From Sapria himalayana (Eukaryota; Streptophyta; Magnoliopsida; Malpighiales; Rafflesiaceae): a stretch of 64,000 nucleotides of DNA. The first letter of the stretch is position 1. Each line of letters opens with the position of its first letter. The position numbers and the translations under genes are program-made. Under the pieces are notes generated by a model that ran no database searches, was not told where the DNA came from, and worked only from the letters and a program-made list of their open reading frames with translations. The stretch spans positions 1 through 64,000 of the forward strand of contig JAREIK010000350.1 in the NCBI GenBank assembly GCA_029783825.1. Direction: 5' to 3'. This document shows, one piece after another, positions 13,101-25,793 of this stretch.

Positions 13101-15769
13101 TTTAATAAGTAGAATATAGCTATTAAAAGGTTTTTGTATTTAAAGGTTTCGGGGTATATGAGCTTACTGATTTAAGTAAGTGATTATTTAATGATCTATA
13201 GGTTTAATTTAAAAAATGAAATAACAAAAAATTTATATTTATTATTTTTTCTCATTTTTTAAGAATATAACCTTTGAAAATATAATAATTTTTAAATTTT
13301 TTTCAAAATTGAATACAATTTTTATTTATAATAATCATAATAATTATATATCATATAAATTCAATATAAACAATTTTATTAATAGTTATTCTAATAATTA
13401 TTAAAAAATAAATTAAAAATCTATTATGAATAAGATTGATATTACTTAAAATATAATATCAAAACCTAAAATGATTCAAAAGAAAAGCAAAATATATTAC
13501 TTGATAATAATTATTTGATTTTAAATTTTTATTCTTTTTATAAGATTATCTATTTTTTGATGAAACATAATTTTTATAAATTATATTTTTAACTCATAAT
13601 TTACTTTAAAATTAATATATATATATAAATAAAAAAATAAACAATCAAAATAAATTTTTAAAATTATAATGAAAACAAATAAAAATGAGATTTATTAATT
13701 ATTATTTAGGGTATACCGGTTTAAAGGATTATCTATATAGGGGTATCGGAATTTTGTTGTTTAGTGATTTAAGTGGTTAGGCATTTAGTGGTGTATAGGT
13801 TTTATTTAAACATTGAAATAACAAAAAAAAATATTTTTTTTTTATTTTTTCACATGTTCAAAGGTTATAATCTTTGAAAATATTAAAATTTTAAAACTTT
13901 TTTAAAAATTGATACAATATTTAGTTATAATAATTATTAAATTTATATATCATATAAATTCAATATAAACATTTTTATTGATAAATATTCTAATAATGAA
14001 CAAAAAATAAATTAATAATCTATTATTAATATGATATATATCATTTAAAAATTAATTACCAATATTAAAATGATTCAGAAGCTAAGCAAAATATATTACT
14101 ATATAATGATTTTTTGTTTTGAAATTTGTTTTTAAAAATTTATCTATATTTTTATTTGATAAAAAATAATTTATATAAATTATTTGTATAACTCATAATT
14201 TATTTTGTAATTAATATTTATATAAAAATATACAAATAAATAATTAAAATGAATATTTAAAATTATAATGAAAAAAAATGAGTTTTATTATTTAGGATAT
14301 ACCGGTTTAATTTAAATTATATCTATCTAACTAATAATTTATTCTGTAATTAATATTTCTATAAAAATAAACTGATAAATAATTAAAATAAAAATTTAAA
14401 ATTAAAATGAATAAAAATTAAAATGAAATTTATGATTTATTATTAATGTATATCAGTTTAATTGTTTTAGTATTTAGAGGTTTTGTTATTTAGGAATTTA
14501 GCGATTTATGTTTTTAGGCATTTAGTGATTTATAGGTTTTATTTAAACAATAAAATAACAAAAAATAATTTGTAATTTTTTCTAATTTTCATAGGTCATA
14601 ACCTATTAAAATATATTAATATTTAATATTTTTTGAAATGTGAATACAATATTTAATTATAATAATATTAATAATTATATATCATATAAATTCAATATAA
14701 ATAATTTTATTGATAGATATTATAATAATGATCAAAAATAAAATTAATAAACTATTAATAATAATATAGATATTAATTAAAAAATATTTAAAAGCCCAAA
14801 TTGATTCAAAATTAAAGTAAAATATATTACTTAATAATAATTTTTACTTATTATATAAGCGTAAATACTTTTATTGATTAAAGAAATTATTTAAATTATA
14901 TTTGATTTCGCACTCATAATTTTTTTTGTAATAAATATTTCTATAGAAATAAACTAATAAATAATTAAAATAAATATTTAAAATTATAATAACTAGAAAT
15001 AAAAATTAGATTTATTAATTATTAAGTACTATATAGCGGTTTAATGGTTTATGTATTTAGGCATTACGATGTTTAGGAGTTTACTGATTTAATTATGTAT
15101 GCATTTAGTGGTTATAAGATTTATTTAAAAAATAAATAAACAAATAATTTTTTTATTATTTTTTGATATTTTCAAATGTTATAACCTTTGAAAATATAAT
15201 AATTTTTAAATTTTTTTCAAAGGTGAATTCAATATTTAGTTATAATAATTATTAATTTATATTTCATATAAATTCAATATAAATAATTTTATTGATAAAT
15301 ATTCTAATAATGATCAAAAAATAAATTAATAATCTATTATTAATAAGATATATATTAATTAAAATATAATTACAAAACTTAAAATGATTCAGAAGGAAAG
15401 AAAAATATATTACTATATAATAAAATTTTGTTTTGAAATTTTTTCTTCTTTTTATAAGTTTATCTTTAATTTTTGATGAAAAATAATTTATATAAATTAT
15501 ATTTGTCTAACACATAATTTATATTGTAATTAATATTTAATAAAAATAAACGAATAAATAATTAAAATGAATATTTTTAAATTGTAATGAAAAAAATAAT
15601 ATTGTGATTTATTATTTATTATTTAGGTTATACCAGTTTAAATTGAATTATCTATTTAGGGTTTTCGAGATTTCAGAGTTATTGACTTAAGTGTTTAGTG
15701 ATTTAGTAGTTTATAGAATTTATTTAAAAAATGAAATAACAAAAAAAAATATTTTTGATATTTTCTAAC

Positions 15770-15797
15770 ATTTTCAAAGGTTATAACCTTTGAAAAT
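15770..15797. repeat. Perfect 28-bp palindrome
   Basis: Same monomer position and core AAAGGTTATAACCTTT as the 32-bp version; symmetry ends after ATTTTC / GAAAAT. Confidence 0.93.
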
Positions 15798-16760
15798 TTA
15801 ATAATTTTAAATTTTTTATAAAATGTGAATATAATATTTAGTAATAAGAATCATTATAATTATATATAATATAAACTAAATATAAACAATTTTTTTGATA
15901 GATATGATATCAATTATCAAAAAATAAATTAATATGCTATTATTAATTTGATAGATATAAATTAAAATATAATTAAAAAACCTAAAATGATTCAAAAACA
16001 ATGTAAAATTGTTTACTAAATAATAATTTTTGTTTTTTATTTTTTGCTTTTTTTATAAGCTTAAATATATTTTTGATGTAAAATAAATTATTTAAATTAT
16101 ATTTGTATAATACATAATTTATTTAGTAATTAATATTTCAATATATTATTTAAATTATATTTAAGGTTTACGAGTTTAAAGGTAAGTATTTAGGGGCTTC
16201 GGGGTTTAGGAGTTTAGAGATTTATGTGTTTAGGCATTTAATGGTTTATAAGTTTTATTTAAATAATGATTAACAAAATTTTTTTTTTGTTATTTTTTAT
16301 TAATTTTGATGGTTATAACCTTTGAAAATATAACAATTTTTAATTTTTTTTTATATGTGAATACTATATTTAGTTATGATAATATTAATAATTATATATC
16401 ATGTAAATTTAATATAAACAATTATATTTATAGATAATATATTAAAGATCAAAATATAAATTAATAAACTATTATTAATAAGAATTTTTATTTAAAATAT
16501 ATTTGCAAAACATAAATTTATTCAAAATCAAAATAAAATATACTACTAATTAATAATTTTTTTGATGTTTTGCTTCTTTTTATATGTTTATATTTTTTTT
16601 ATTAATAGTAAATTATTTAAATTATATTTATATTCCTCATTATTTATTTTAAATTTTTAATTCTATAAAAATAAACTAATAAATAATTAAAATGAATATT
16701 TAAAACTATATTGAATACAAATAAAATAGATATTTATTATTTATTATTCAGGATATACTA

Positions 16761-16840
16761 GTTTAATGGTTTAAGTATTTAGTTATTTTGGGGTTTAGTG
16801 ATTTAAGTGTTTAGGCCTTTAGTAATTTATAGTTTTTATT
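16761..16840 (+). repeat. Octamer track with one unit missing (10 x 8 bp)
   Basis: The track keeps its 8-bp register but lacks the GTTTAGGA-type unit present in neighbours. This is direct evidence that the octamer is a unit of slippage or unequal exchange. Confidence 0.8.
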
Positions 16841-17945
16841 TAAAGAATGAAAAAATAAAAAATTTAATTTTTTATTTTTTTTAATCTTTGAAGGTTATAA
16901 CCTTTGAAAATATAATAATTTTTAATTTTTTTAAAATGTGAATATAATATTTAGTAATAATAATCTTAATAATTATATATAATGTAAACTCAATATAAAA
17001 AATTTTATTAATACATATTATAATAATGATCAATAAAAAATTAATAAACTATTATTAAATAGAATGATATAAATTAAAATATAAATAGAAAATCTAAAAT
17101 GATTCAAAAGAAAATAAAATATATTACTAAATAATACAATTTTATTTTAAAAATTTTGCATCTTTTTATAAGGATATATATTTTTTATGATGAAAAATAA
17201 ATTATTTATATTAGATCTGTCTCACTAATAATTTATTTTGTAATTAATATTTCTATAAAAATAAACTGATAAATAATTAAAATAAAACTTTAAAATTATA
17301 CTTAATAAAAATTAAATTGAGATTTATGATTTTTTATTAATGTACACATGTTTAATGTTTTAAGTATTTAGAAGTTTTTTCGTTTAGGAGTTTAGCGATT
17401 TATGTTTTTAGTCAGTTAGTGGTTTATAGGTTTTATTTAAACAATAAAATAACGAAAAAAAATTTGTAATTTTTTCTCGTTTTCATAGGTTATAACCTTT
17501 GAAAATATAATAATATTTTAAAATTTTTTGAAATGTGAATCCAATATTTAGTTATTTTAATATTAATAATTATATATCATATAAATTTAATTTAAACAAT
17601 TTTATTGATAGATAATATAATAATGATCAAAGATTAAATTAATAAACTATTAATAATAAGATAGATATTAATTAAAAAATATTTACAATACCCAAATCGA
17701 TTCAAGATTAAACTATAATATATTACTGTATAATAATTTTAAATTTTTAAATTTTTACTTCTTTTATAAGCTATATATTTTTTTTTGATTAAAAATAAAT
17801 TATTTAAATTATATTTGTCGCACTCATAATTTATTTTGTAATAAATATTTTATAAAAATAAACTAATAATAATTAAAATCAATATTCAAAATTATAATAA
17901 ATAAAATAAAAATTAGATTTGTTAATTATAATATAGTATATAGCG

Positions 17946-18017
17946 GTTTAATGGTTTATGTATTTAGGAGTTTACTGATTTACCTATATATTCATTTAGT
18001 GGTTTAAATGTTTTATT
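17946..18017 (+). repeat. Octamer track with two units missing (9 x 8 bp)
   Basis: Compared with the related track at 10017-10104, a 16-bp deletion removed two whole units and the register is kept. The word ATTTAGTG at 17994-18001 corresponds to the point where hAT copies B and C sit in the same monomer subtype, so this is an empty-site relative. Confidence 0.78.
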
Positions 18018-19374
18018 TAAAAAATAAAATAACTCAAAATTTATTTTTGTTATTTTTTGATATTTTCAAAGGTTATAACATTTGAAAATACAATAAATTT
18101 TAAAATTTTTTCTAAAGTGAATACAATCTTTAGTTATAATAATCATTATATTTATAGATCATGTAAATTTAATATAAACAATTTTATTGATAAATATTCT
18201 AATAATGATCAAAAAATAAATTAATAATCTATTATTAATAAGATAGATATCAATTAAAATATAATTACAAAACATAAAATGATTCATAAGCAAAGCAAAA
18301 TATATTACTATATAATAATTTTTTCTATTGAATTTTTTTTTCTTTTAAAAAGTTTATGTATATTTTTTTGATGAAAAATAATTTATATAAATTATATTTT
18401 TCTAGCTCATAATTTATTCTGTAATTAATATATTTATAAAAATAAAAAATAAATAATTAAAATGAATATTTAAAATTATAATTAAAAAAATGAGATTTTT
18501 TTATTATTTAGGGATACAAGTTTAATTTAAATTAGATATTTCTCACTAATAATTTAATTTGTAATTAATATTTCTATAAAAATAAAATGATAAATATTTA
18601 AAATAAAATTTAAAATTATACTGAATAAAATTTAAAATGAGATTTATGATTTATTATTACTGTATACTAGTTATATGGATTAAGTATTTAAAGGTTTTTT
18701 CATTATGGATTTTAGCGATTTATGTTTTAAGGCTTTTAGTGGTTTATAAGTTTTATTTAAAAAAATAAAATATCAAAAAAAATTTCTATAATTTTTTCTC
18801 ATTTTCATAGGTTATAACCTTTGAAAGTATAATTATATTTAAAATTTTTTGAAATGTGAATACAATACTTAATTATAATAATATTAATTTATATATCATA
18901 TAAATTCAATATAAAAAATTTTATTGATATATATTATAATAATGATCAAATTTAAATTAATAAACTATTGATATTAAGATAGATATTAATTAAAAAATAA
19001 TTACAAAACCCAATTTGATTCAAAATTATAGTAAAATATATTTTTGGATAACAATTTTTAATTTTTAAATTTTTACTTCTTTTATAACCATATATATTTT
19101 TTTAATTATATTTGTCACACTCATAATTTATTTTGTAATAAATATATCTATATAAATAAACTAATAAATAAATAAAATGAATATTTAAAATTATAATAAA
19201 TAGAATTAAAAATTAGATTTATTATTTATTAAGTAATATATAGCGGTTTAATGGTTTATGTATTTTGTAATTACGGGGTTTAAAAGTTTACTGATTTAAC
19301 GGTGCATGCATTTAGTGGTTTATAGGTGTTATTTTAAAAAAAATATCAAAATATTTATTTTTTTTTATTTTTTG

Positions 19375-19406
19375 ATATTTTCAGAGGATATAACCTCTGA
19401 AAATAT
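19375..19406. repeat. Palindrome with matching changes in both arms
   Basis: Arms ATATTTTCAGAGG (19375-19387) and CCTCTGAAAATAT (19394-19406) pair perfectly around ATATAA. Relative to the common form, AAAGG became AGAGG and CCTTT became CCTCT, so both arms changed together. The centre is no longer symmetric but the stem is intact. Confidence 0.9.
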
Positions 19407-20411
19407 AATTATTTTTTATTTTTTTTCAAAAGTGAATACAATATTTAGTTATAATAATCATTTTATTTATATAGCATATAAATTCAATATAAACATTTTT
19501 ATTGATAAATATTCGAATAATGATCAAAAAATAAATTAATAATCTATTATTAATAAGTTAGATATCAATTAAAATATAATTACAAAACCAAAAAAGATTC
19601 AAAAGAAAATCAAAATATTTTACTATATAATAATTTTTTGTATTGAAATTTTTTTTTCTTTTAAAAAGTTTATCAATAATTTTTTGAAGAAAAATAATTT
19701 ATATAAATTATATTTGAATAACTCAATTGATTTTGTAATTAATATTTATATATAAATAAACAAATAAATAATTAAAATGAATATTTAAAATTATAATAAA
19801 AAAAATTAGATTTATTATTTATTATTTAGGGTATACCGGTTTAAAATGATTATCTATTTAGGGTTTTCGATATTTAGGAGTTATTGATTTAAGTATTTAG
19901 GCATTTAGTGGTTTATTTGATTTATTTAAATAATGAAATAACAAAAAAATTATTTTTGTTATTTTTCACATTTTCAAAGGTTATAACATTTGAAAATATA
20001 ACAATTTTAAAATTTTTTTAAAATGTGAATAAAATATTTAGTAATATTAATCATTATACTTATATATAATATAAACTGATTGTAACTAATTTTATTGATA
20101 GATATGATATCAATTATCAAAAAAAAATTAATAAACTATTATTAATATGATAGATATAAATTAAAATATAATTACAAAACCTAAAATGATTCAAAATCAA
20201 TGTTAAATTTACTACTAAATAATAATTTTTTGTTTTTAAAATTTTACTTCTTTTTATAAGATTATATTTTTTTTTATTAAAAGTAAATTATTAATATTCT
20301 ATTTTCCTGAATAATTATTTATTTTGTAATTAATATTTATATAAAAAATAAACTAATAAATATTTAAAATTATAATGAATACAAATTAAAATGAGATTTA
20401 AGATTTATTAT

Positions 20412-20987
20412 TGATGTATATGTAATTACTTTTTTGATAATATGTTTGTATAAACAAATATTTTTTCTTTTTAAATATTTTCATGTAAGTGCAGGAAAGA
20501 AAATATTAAGAGGGCGGGGATGCAGCAGTAGCACAATAACGGAGGTCCTGCTGACTGGACAGCGGGCCGAAATTGGAGCAGTTTCTGGCCCTTATCATGA
20601 TCCGACCCGCTCTGGTTAAATGAACCAATAGAATTTTTAATATAAAATGTTTTGTAATTTTATTTTCGGGTGGCTATTTTTGGACCCGTGGAACTGTTCA
20701 TCATCTCTCTCTCTTTCTTCTCTCTGTGCAATTTATTGCGACTATTCTGTGTGCTACATACTATAAGACATTTCTGTTGATTTAATCAGTAACACAAAAG
20801 CATTTTCAGGTGGATTTAGCTAGTCATACTGAGCGACTAGTGAATAATGTTATTTTCAATGTTTATTTCTCGTTTTTTGATTCTATCATGGATAGTTGCT
20901 AATTGCGATAAATATATTGCTTGTTTTCTGTTGTTTCTGTGTTTCTATATCTCAATCTCACTACCATGGAAGGACAATTGCCTAATA
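20412..20987. mobile_element. Foreign GC-richer insert of uncertain origin, possibly retroelement fragment
   Basis: Satellite stops at about 20411 and resumes in the next subtype (ATATATGGTATGCCGG) at about 20988, so this is an insertion. A 5-bp direct repeat ATTAT (20407-20411 and 20988-20992) could be a target-site duplication, but this is weak in A/T-rich DNA. Inside are a GC-rich stretch (20510-20620), a TATAAAATG word near 20642, a CT-rich tract (20703-20726), and a short ATGGAAGGACAATTG start-like sequence near 20967. The order (promoter-like, CT tract, leader, ATG) resembles a copia-type LTR and leader, or equally a plant promoter plus 5' UTR. No primer-binding site, coding domain or second LTR is visible. 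Strand is undetermined. Confidence 0.4.
20703..20726. repeat. CT-rich tract
   Basis: Run of CTCTCTCT-type pyrimidines within the foreign insert. Such tracts are common in plant 5' UTRs and LTRs; no specific function can be assigned. Confidence 0.7.
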
Positions 20988-21138
20988 ATTATATATGGTA
21001 TGCCGGTTTAATGGATCGATTATTTAGGGGTTTTGTCGTTTAGGAATTTAGCAATTTATGTTTTTAGGTATTTAGTGGTATATAGGTTTTATTTATATAA
21101 TTAAAATAAAATAAATATTTTTTTTTGATTTTATTATG

Positions 21139-21166
21139 ATTTTCAAAGGTTATAACCTTTGAAAAT
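21139..21166. repeat. Perfect 28-bp palindrome
   Basis: Standard monomer palindrome with the intact core AAAGGTTATAACCTTT in a T4-type monomer just after the foreign insert. Confidence 0.93.
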
Positions 21167-24100
21167 AAAATAATTTTTAAAATCTTTTGAAATGTGAATA
21201 CCATGTATAATTATATTAATCTTAATAATTATATATCATATAAATTCAATATAAATAATTTTAATGATAGATATTATAATAATGATCAAAAATTAAATTA
21301 ATAAACTATTATTAATAATATAAATATTAATTAAAATATATTTACATTACACAAAATGATTCAAAATCAAATAAAAATATATTACTAAATAATAATATTT
21401 AATTTTTAAATTTTTTTTTTATCTTTTTATTAGCTTATATTTTTTTATGAATAATAATAAATTATATAAATAATTTCTATCACTCAAAATTTATTTTGTA
21501 ATTAATTTTTCAAAAAAATTAAAATAAAAATAATTAAAATAAAAATAATTAAAATAAATATTTAAAATTATAATAAATAGAAATAAAAATGAGATTTATT
21601 ATTTATTAGCAGTATCCAGCTGTTATAATGGTTATGTATTTTGGGGTTTCGGGTTTTATGAGCTACTGATTTACGTAAGCAAACATTTAGTGGTCTATAT
21701 GTTTTATTTAAAAAAGAAATAACAAAAAATTTATTTTTTGTATTCTTCTCATTTTTTAAGATTACAACCTTTGAAAATATAATAATTTTTAATTTTTTTC
21801 TAAAGTGAATACAATATTTATTTATAATAATCATAATAATTATATATCATATAAATTAAATATAAACAATTTTATTGATAGATATTATAATAATTATCAA
21901 AAAATAAATTAAAAATCTATTATGAATAAGATTGATATTACTTAAAATATAATATCAAAACCTAATATCATTCAAAAGCAAAGCAAAATATATTACTTAA
22001 AAATAATTATTTGTTTTTAAATTTTTATTATTTTTATAAGCTTATCTATTTTTTGATGTAAAATAATTTTTATAAATTATATTTTTAACTCATAATTTAT
22101 TTTATAATTAATATATATATATATAAATAAAAAACTTAACAATCAAAATGAATTTTATAAATTATAATGAAAACAAATAAAAATTAGATTTATTAATTAT
22201 TATTTAGGGTATACCGGTTTAATGGATTATCTATATAGGGGTATCGGGTTTTTATAGTTTAGTGATTTAAGTGTTTAGGCATTTAGTGATTTATAGGTTT
22301 TATTTAAACAATGAAATAACAACAAAAAATATTTTTTTTTATTTTTTCACATGTTCGATGGTTATAATCTTTGAAAATATAAAAATTCTAAAACTTTTTT
22401 TAAAGTGAATACAATATTTAGTATAATAATTATTAAATTTATATAGCATATAAATTCAATATAAACATTTTTATTGATAAATATTCTAATAATGATCAAA
22501 AAATAAATTAATAATCTATTATTAATAAGTTAGATATCAATTAAAATATAATTATAAAACCTAAAATGATTCATAAACAAAGCAAAATATATTACTATAT
22601 AATATTTTTTTGTTTTTAATTTTTTTCTTCTTTTATTAAGTTTATCTACATTTTTTTGTTGAAAAATAATTTATATAAATTATATTTTTATAACTTATAA
22701 TTTATTTTGTAATTAATATTTATATAAAAATAAACAAATAAATAATTAAATTGAATATTTAAAATTATAATAAACAAAAATAAAAATGAGATTTATTATT
22801 TTTTATTTAGGATATACATGTTTAAAAAAATTATCTATTTAGGGTTTTCGAGATTTAAATGTTATTGAGTTAACTATTTAGGCATTTAATGGTTTATAGG
22901 TTTTATTCAAACAATGAAATAACAAAAAATTTATTTTTGATATTTTTTCAAAATTTCAAAGTTTATGACATTTGAAAAGATAATAATTTTAAAATTTTTT
23001 AAAAATGTGAATACAATATTTAGTAATAATAAATATTATAACTATATATAATATAAATTCAATATAAATAATTATATTGAAAGATATTATATCAATTATA
23101 AAAAAATAAATTATTAAACTATAATTAATATGATAGATATAAATTAAAATATAATTAAAAAACCTAAAATGATACAAAATCAAAGTAAAATGTTTTACTA
23201 AATTATAATTTTTTTTTAATTTTTGCATCATTTTATAAGCTTATATGTTTTTTTGATGAAAAATATATTATTTAAATTATATTTGTATCACTCATGATTT
23301 ATTTTGTAATTAATATTTTATAAATTATTTAAATTATATTTAAGGTTTACGAGTTTAAAGGTTTAAGTATTTATGGGCTTTAGGGTTTAGGAGTTTAGAT
23401 ATTTATGTATTTAGGCATTTAATAGTTTATAAGTTTTATTTAAACAATTATATAACAAAAAATTTATTTTTGTTATTTTTTCTCATTTTTGAAGGTTATA
23501 AACTTTGAAAATATAACAAATTTTAAATTTTTTTATATGTGAATACTATATTTAGTTATTATAATCTTAATAATTATATATCATGTTAATTCAATATAAA
23601 CAATTATATGGAAATAAATTATATTAATCATCATAACATAAATTAATAAACTATTATTAATAAGATAGATATTATTTTAATTATATTTGCAAAACATAAA
23701 TTATTCAAAATCTAAGTAAAATATATTACAAAATAATACTTTCTTTGATGTTTTGCTTCTTTTTATAAGTTTATATTTTTTGTTATTAAAAGTAAATTAT
23801 TTAAATTATATTTATCTTCCTCATAATTAATTTTTAATTTATAATAAACTAATAAATAATTAAAATGAATATGTAAAATTAAAAAGAATACCAATAAAAT
23901 AGAGATTTATTATTTATTATTCAGGATATACAATTTTAATGGGTTACATATTTAGGTGTTTTGGAGTTTAGTGATTTAAGTGTTTAGGCCTTTAGCGATT
24001 TATAGTTTATATTTAAAGAATAAAAAAATAAAAAATTTAATTTTTTTATTTTTTTAATTTTTGAAGGTTATAACATTTGAAATTATAATAATTTTTAATT

Positions 24101-25182
24101 TTTTTTAAATGTGAATATAATATTCAGTAATAATAATATTAATAATTATATATAATGTAAACTCAATATAAATAATTTTATTAATATATATTATAATACT
24201 GATCAATAAAAAATTAATAAACTATTATTAATAAGAATGATATAAATTAAAATATAATTGCAAAATCTAAAATGATTCAAAATAAAAATAAAATATATTA
24301 CTAAATAATAAATTTTTGCTTTTAAAATTTTGCCTCTTTTTATAAGGATATATATTTTTTTGATGAAAAATAAATTATTTAAATTAGATATGTCTCACTA
24401 ATAATTTATTTTGTAATTAATATTTCTATATATTAAAATTGATAAATAATTATAATGAAAATTTAAAAATTATACTTAATAAAAATTAAATTGAGATTTA
24501 TGATTTATTATTAATGTACACATGTTTAATAGTTTAAGTATTTAGAGGTTTTCTCGTTTAGGAGTTTAGCAATTTATGTTTCTAGGCATTTAGTGGTTTA
24601 TAAGTTTTATTTAAACAATAAAATAACAAAAAAAAATTGTAATTTTTTATCTTTTTAATATGTTATAACCTTTGAAAATATAATAATATTTAAAATTTTT
24701 TAATATTTTAATACAATATTTTGTTATAATAATATTGATAATTATATATCATATAAATTTGATATAAATAATTATATTGATAGATATTATATTAATGATC
24801 AAAAATTAAATTTATAAACTATTAAAATTAAGATAAATATTAATTAAAAAATATTTACAAAACCTAAATTGATTCAAAATTAAAGTAACTTATATAACTT
24901 GATAATAATTTTTAATTTTTAAATTTATACTTCTTTTATAAGCATATATTTTTATTAGATACATAATATATTATTAAAATTATATTTGTCCCACTCATAA
25001 TTTATTTTATTATAAATATTTATAAATAAATAAACTAATAAATAATTAAAATGAATATTTAAAAATATAATAAATAGCAATAAAAAAATAGATTTATTAA
25101 TTATTAAGTAGTATTTTGCGGTTTAATGGTTTATATATTTAGGCATTACGGGGCTTAGGAGTTTACTGATTTAACTTTATAG

Positions 25183-25190
25183 GCGTTTAG
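25183..25190 (+). repeat. Left 8-bp target-site duplication of hAT copy B
   Basis: GCGTTTAG directly before the element, matching GCATTTAG at 28905-28912 with one change. An 8-bp duplication is the hallmark of hAT insertion. The word is part of the satellite's octamer track. Confidence 0.9.
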
Positions 25191-25793
25191 TAGGGCTGCT
25201 CACGAGACTCAGAGATTCGCGACCCGACTTAAAGTTTTGTCCCGAAAGAATCGGGACAGAGAAAAATCCCATGACTTTGACTTTTCTCGTCCCATTCTGT
25301 CATGTATTTTTTCTTTTGTGGCATTATACGGTTCCGGATCTTTAGCAATATCCATCCCGAGAACCATCCCATCCTTAAAAACCAATACTAGAACCAGGAA
25401 TATATATATATATATACCATGAAGATGCCACCAATTCTGCTAGTGCCCATCCAATTCTGACGCACCTATTGCTGTTCCTAGGAGTTCCGGGCCACCTCAT
25501 GGCATTCCAGCCATCTTTAGTTAGGTCCAGCCCTTGTCCGTCGCACTTCTTGTTGCCTCCACCGTGTTCCAGATGCCACCAGCCTTTTGGTTTGTTTTTT
25601 TTGACGAGAATTGATTGATTAATTATTATTATTATTATGTGTCTCTGTCATTTTATTAAGTATTGGTTGTGGTGTTGTGGTTGGGCCGAATGAGTGGGCC
25701 GAATGTGTTATAGAGAGTTTTGTAAAGCTTGCTTGTTTGAAATATTTATATGTATTTATGCTTAACATATCATATTAATTAATGGTTTATATG
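25191..25793 (+). other. 5' terminal and leader region of hAT copy B
   Basis: Holds the left terminal repeat, a GACCCGAC-rich subterminal segment, a GTCCCGA/TCGGGAC hairpin (25239-25257), a short (AT)n run near 25400 and a GC-richer stretch (25420-25590) with repeated ATGCCACCA words. It aligns with 41303-41896 of copy C. It probably contained the transposase promoter and 5' UTR; no coding domain was recognised. Confidence 0.75.
25239..25257. repeat. Subterminal stem-loop of hAT copy B
   Basis: GTCCCGA and TCGGGAC form a 7-bp stem around AAGAA. It is identical at 41351-41369 in copy C. hAT transposases bind subterminal repeats, so a recognition role is plausible but inferred. Confidence 0.75.

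Larger units (their letters stand above)
6812..20411 (+). repeat. AT-rich satellite array, block 2 (forward)
   Basis: Twenty-two monomers, with palindrome cores near 6891, 7642, 8241, 8839, 9562, 10158, 10901, 11490, 12082, 12664, 13263, 13863, 14594, 15178, 15779, 16311, 16893, 17489, 18071, 18810, 19388 and 19979. Steps are mostly 580-600 bp, with five or so near 725-750 bp where the 150-bp module is doubled (about 7350-7500, 9290-9430, 10605-10755, 14310-14455, 18510-18660). The subtype called T1 (GTGAAATATTTTACTAAAT) lies at about 12300, and the run 13.1-16.2 kb is the best forward match to the inverted block at 58.5-61.6 kb. No gene is seen. Confidence 0.95.
20988..25190 (+). repeat. AT-rich satellite array, block 3 (forward)
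   Basis: Seven monomers, with palindrome cores near 21148, 21761, 22360, 22966, 23494, 24066 and 24661. Subtypes T4 to T7 lead the block (about 21000-22300), followed by the GTTTACGAGTTTAAAGG subtype (23340), the GGCCTTTAG subtype (23920), a recombinant monomer (24380) and the monomer carrying hAT copy B. The last four positions repeat the order at 16160, 16740, 17205 and 17940 with an almost constant offset of about 7.18 kb. No gene is seen. Confidence 0.94.

Noticed and set aside
20434..20619. 61-residue open frame in the foreign insert
   Set aside because: It begins in A/T-rich sequence and runs into a GC-rich part without any domain; codon content changes midway. Nothing supports translation.
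25237..25422. Open frame in the 5' region of hAT copy B
   Set aside because: It overlaps subterminal structures, is not open in copy C and lies upstream of the transposase start.
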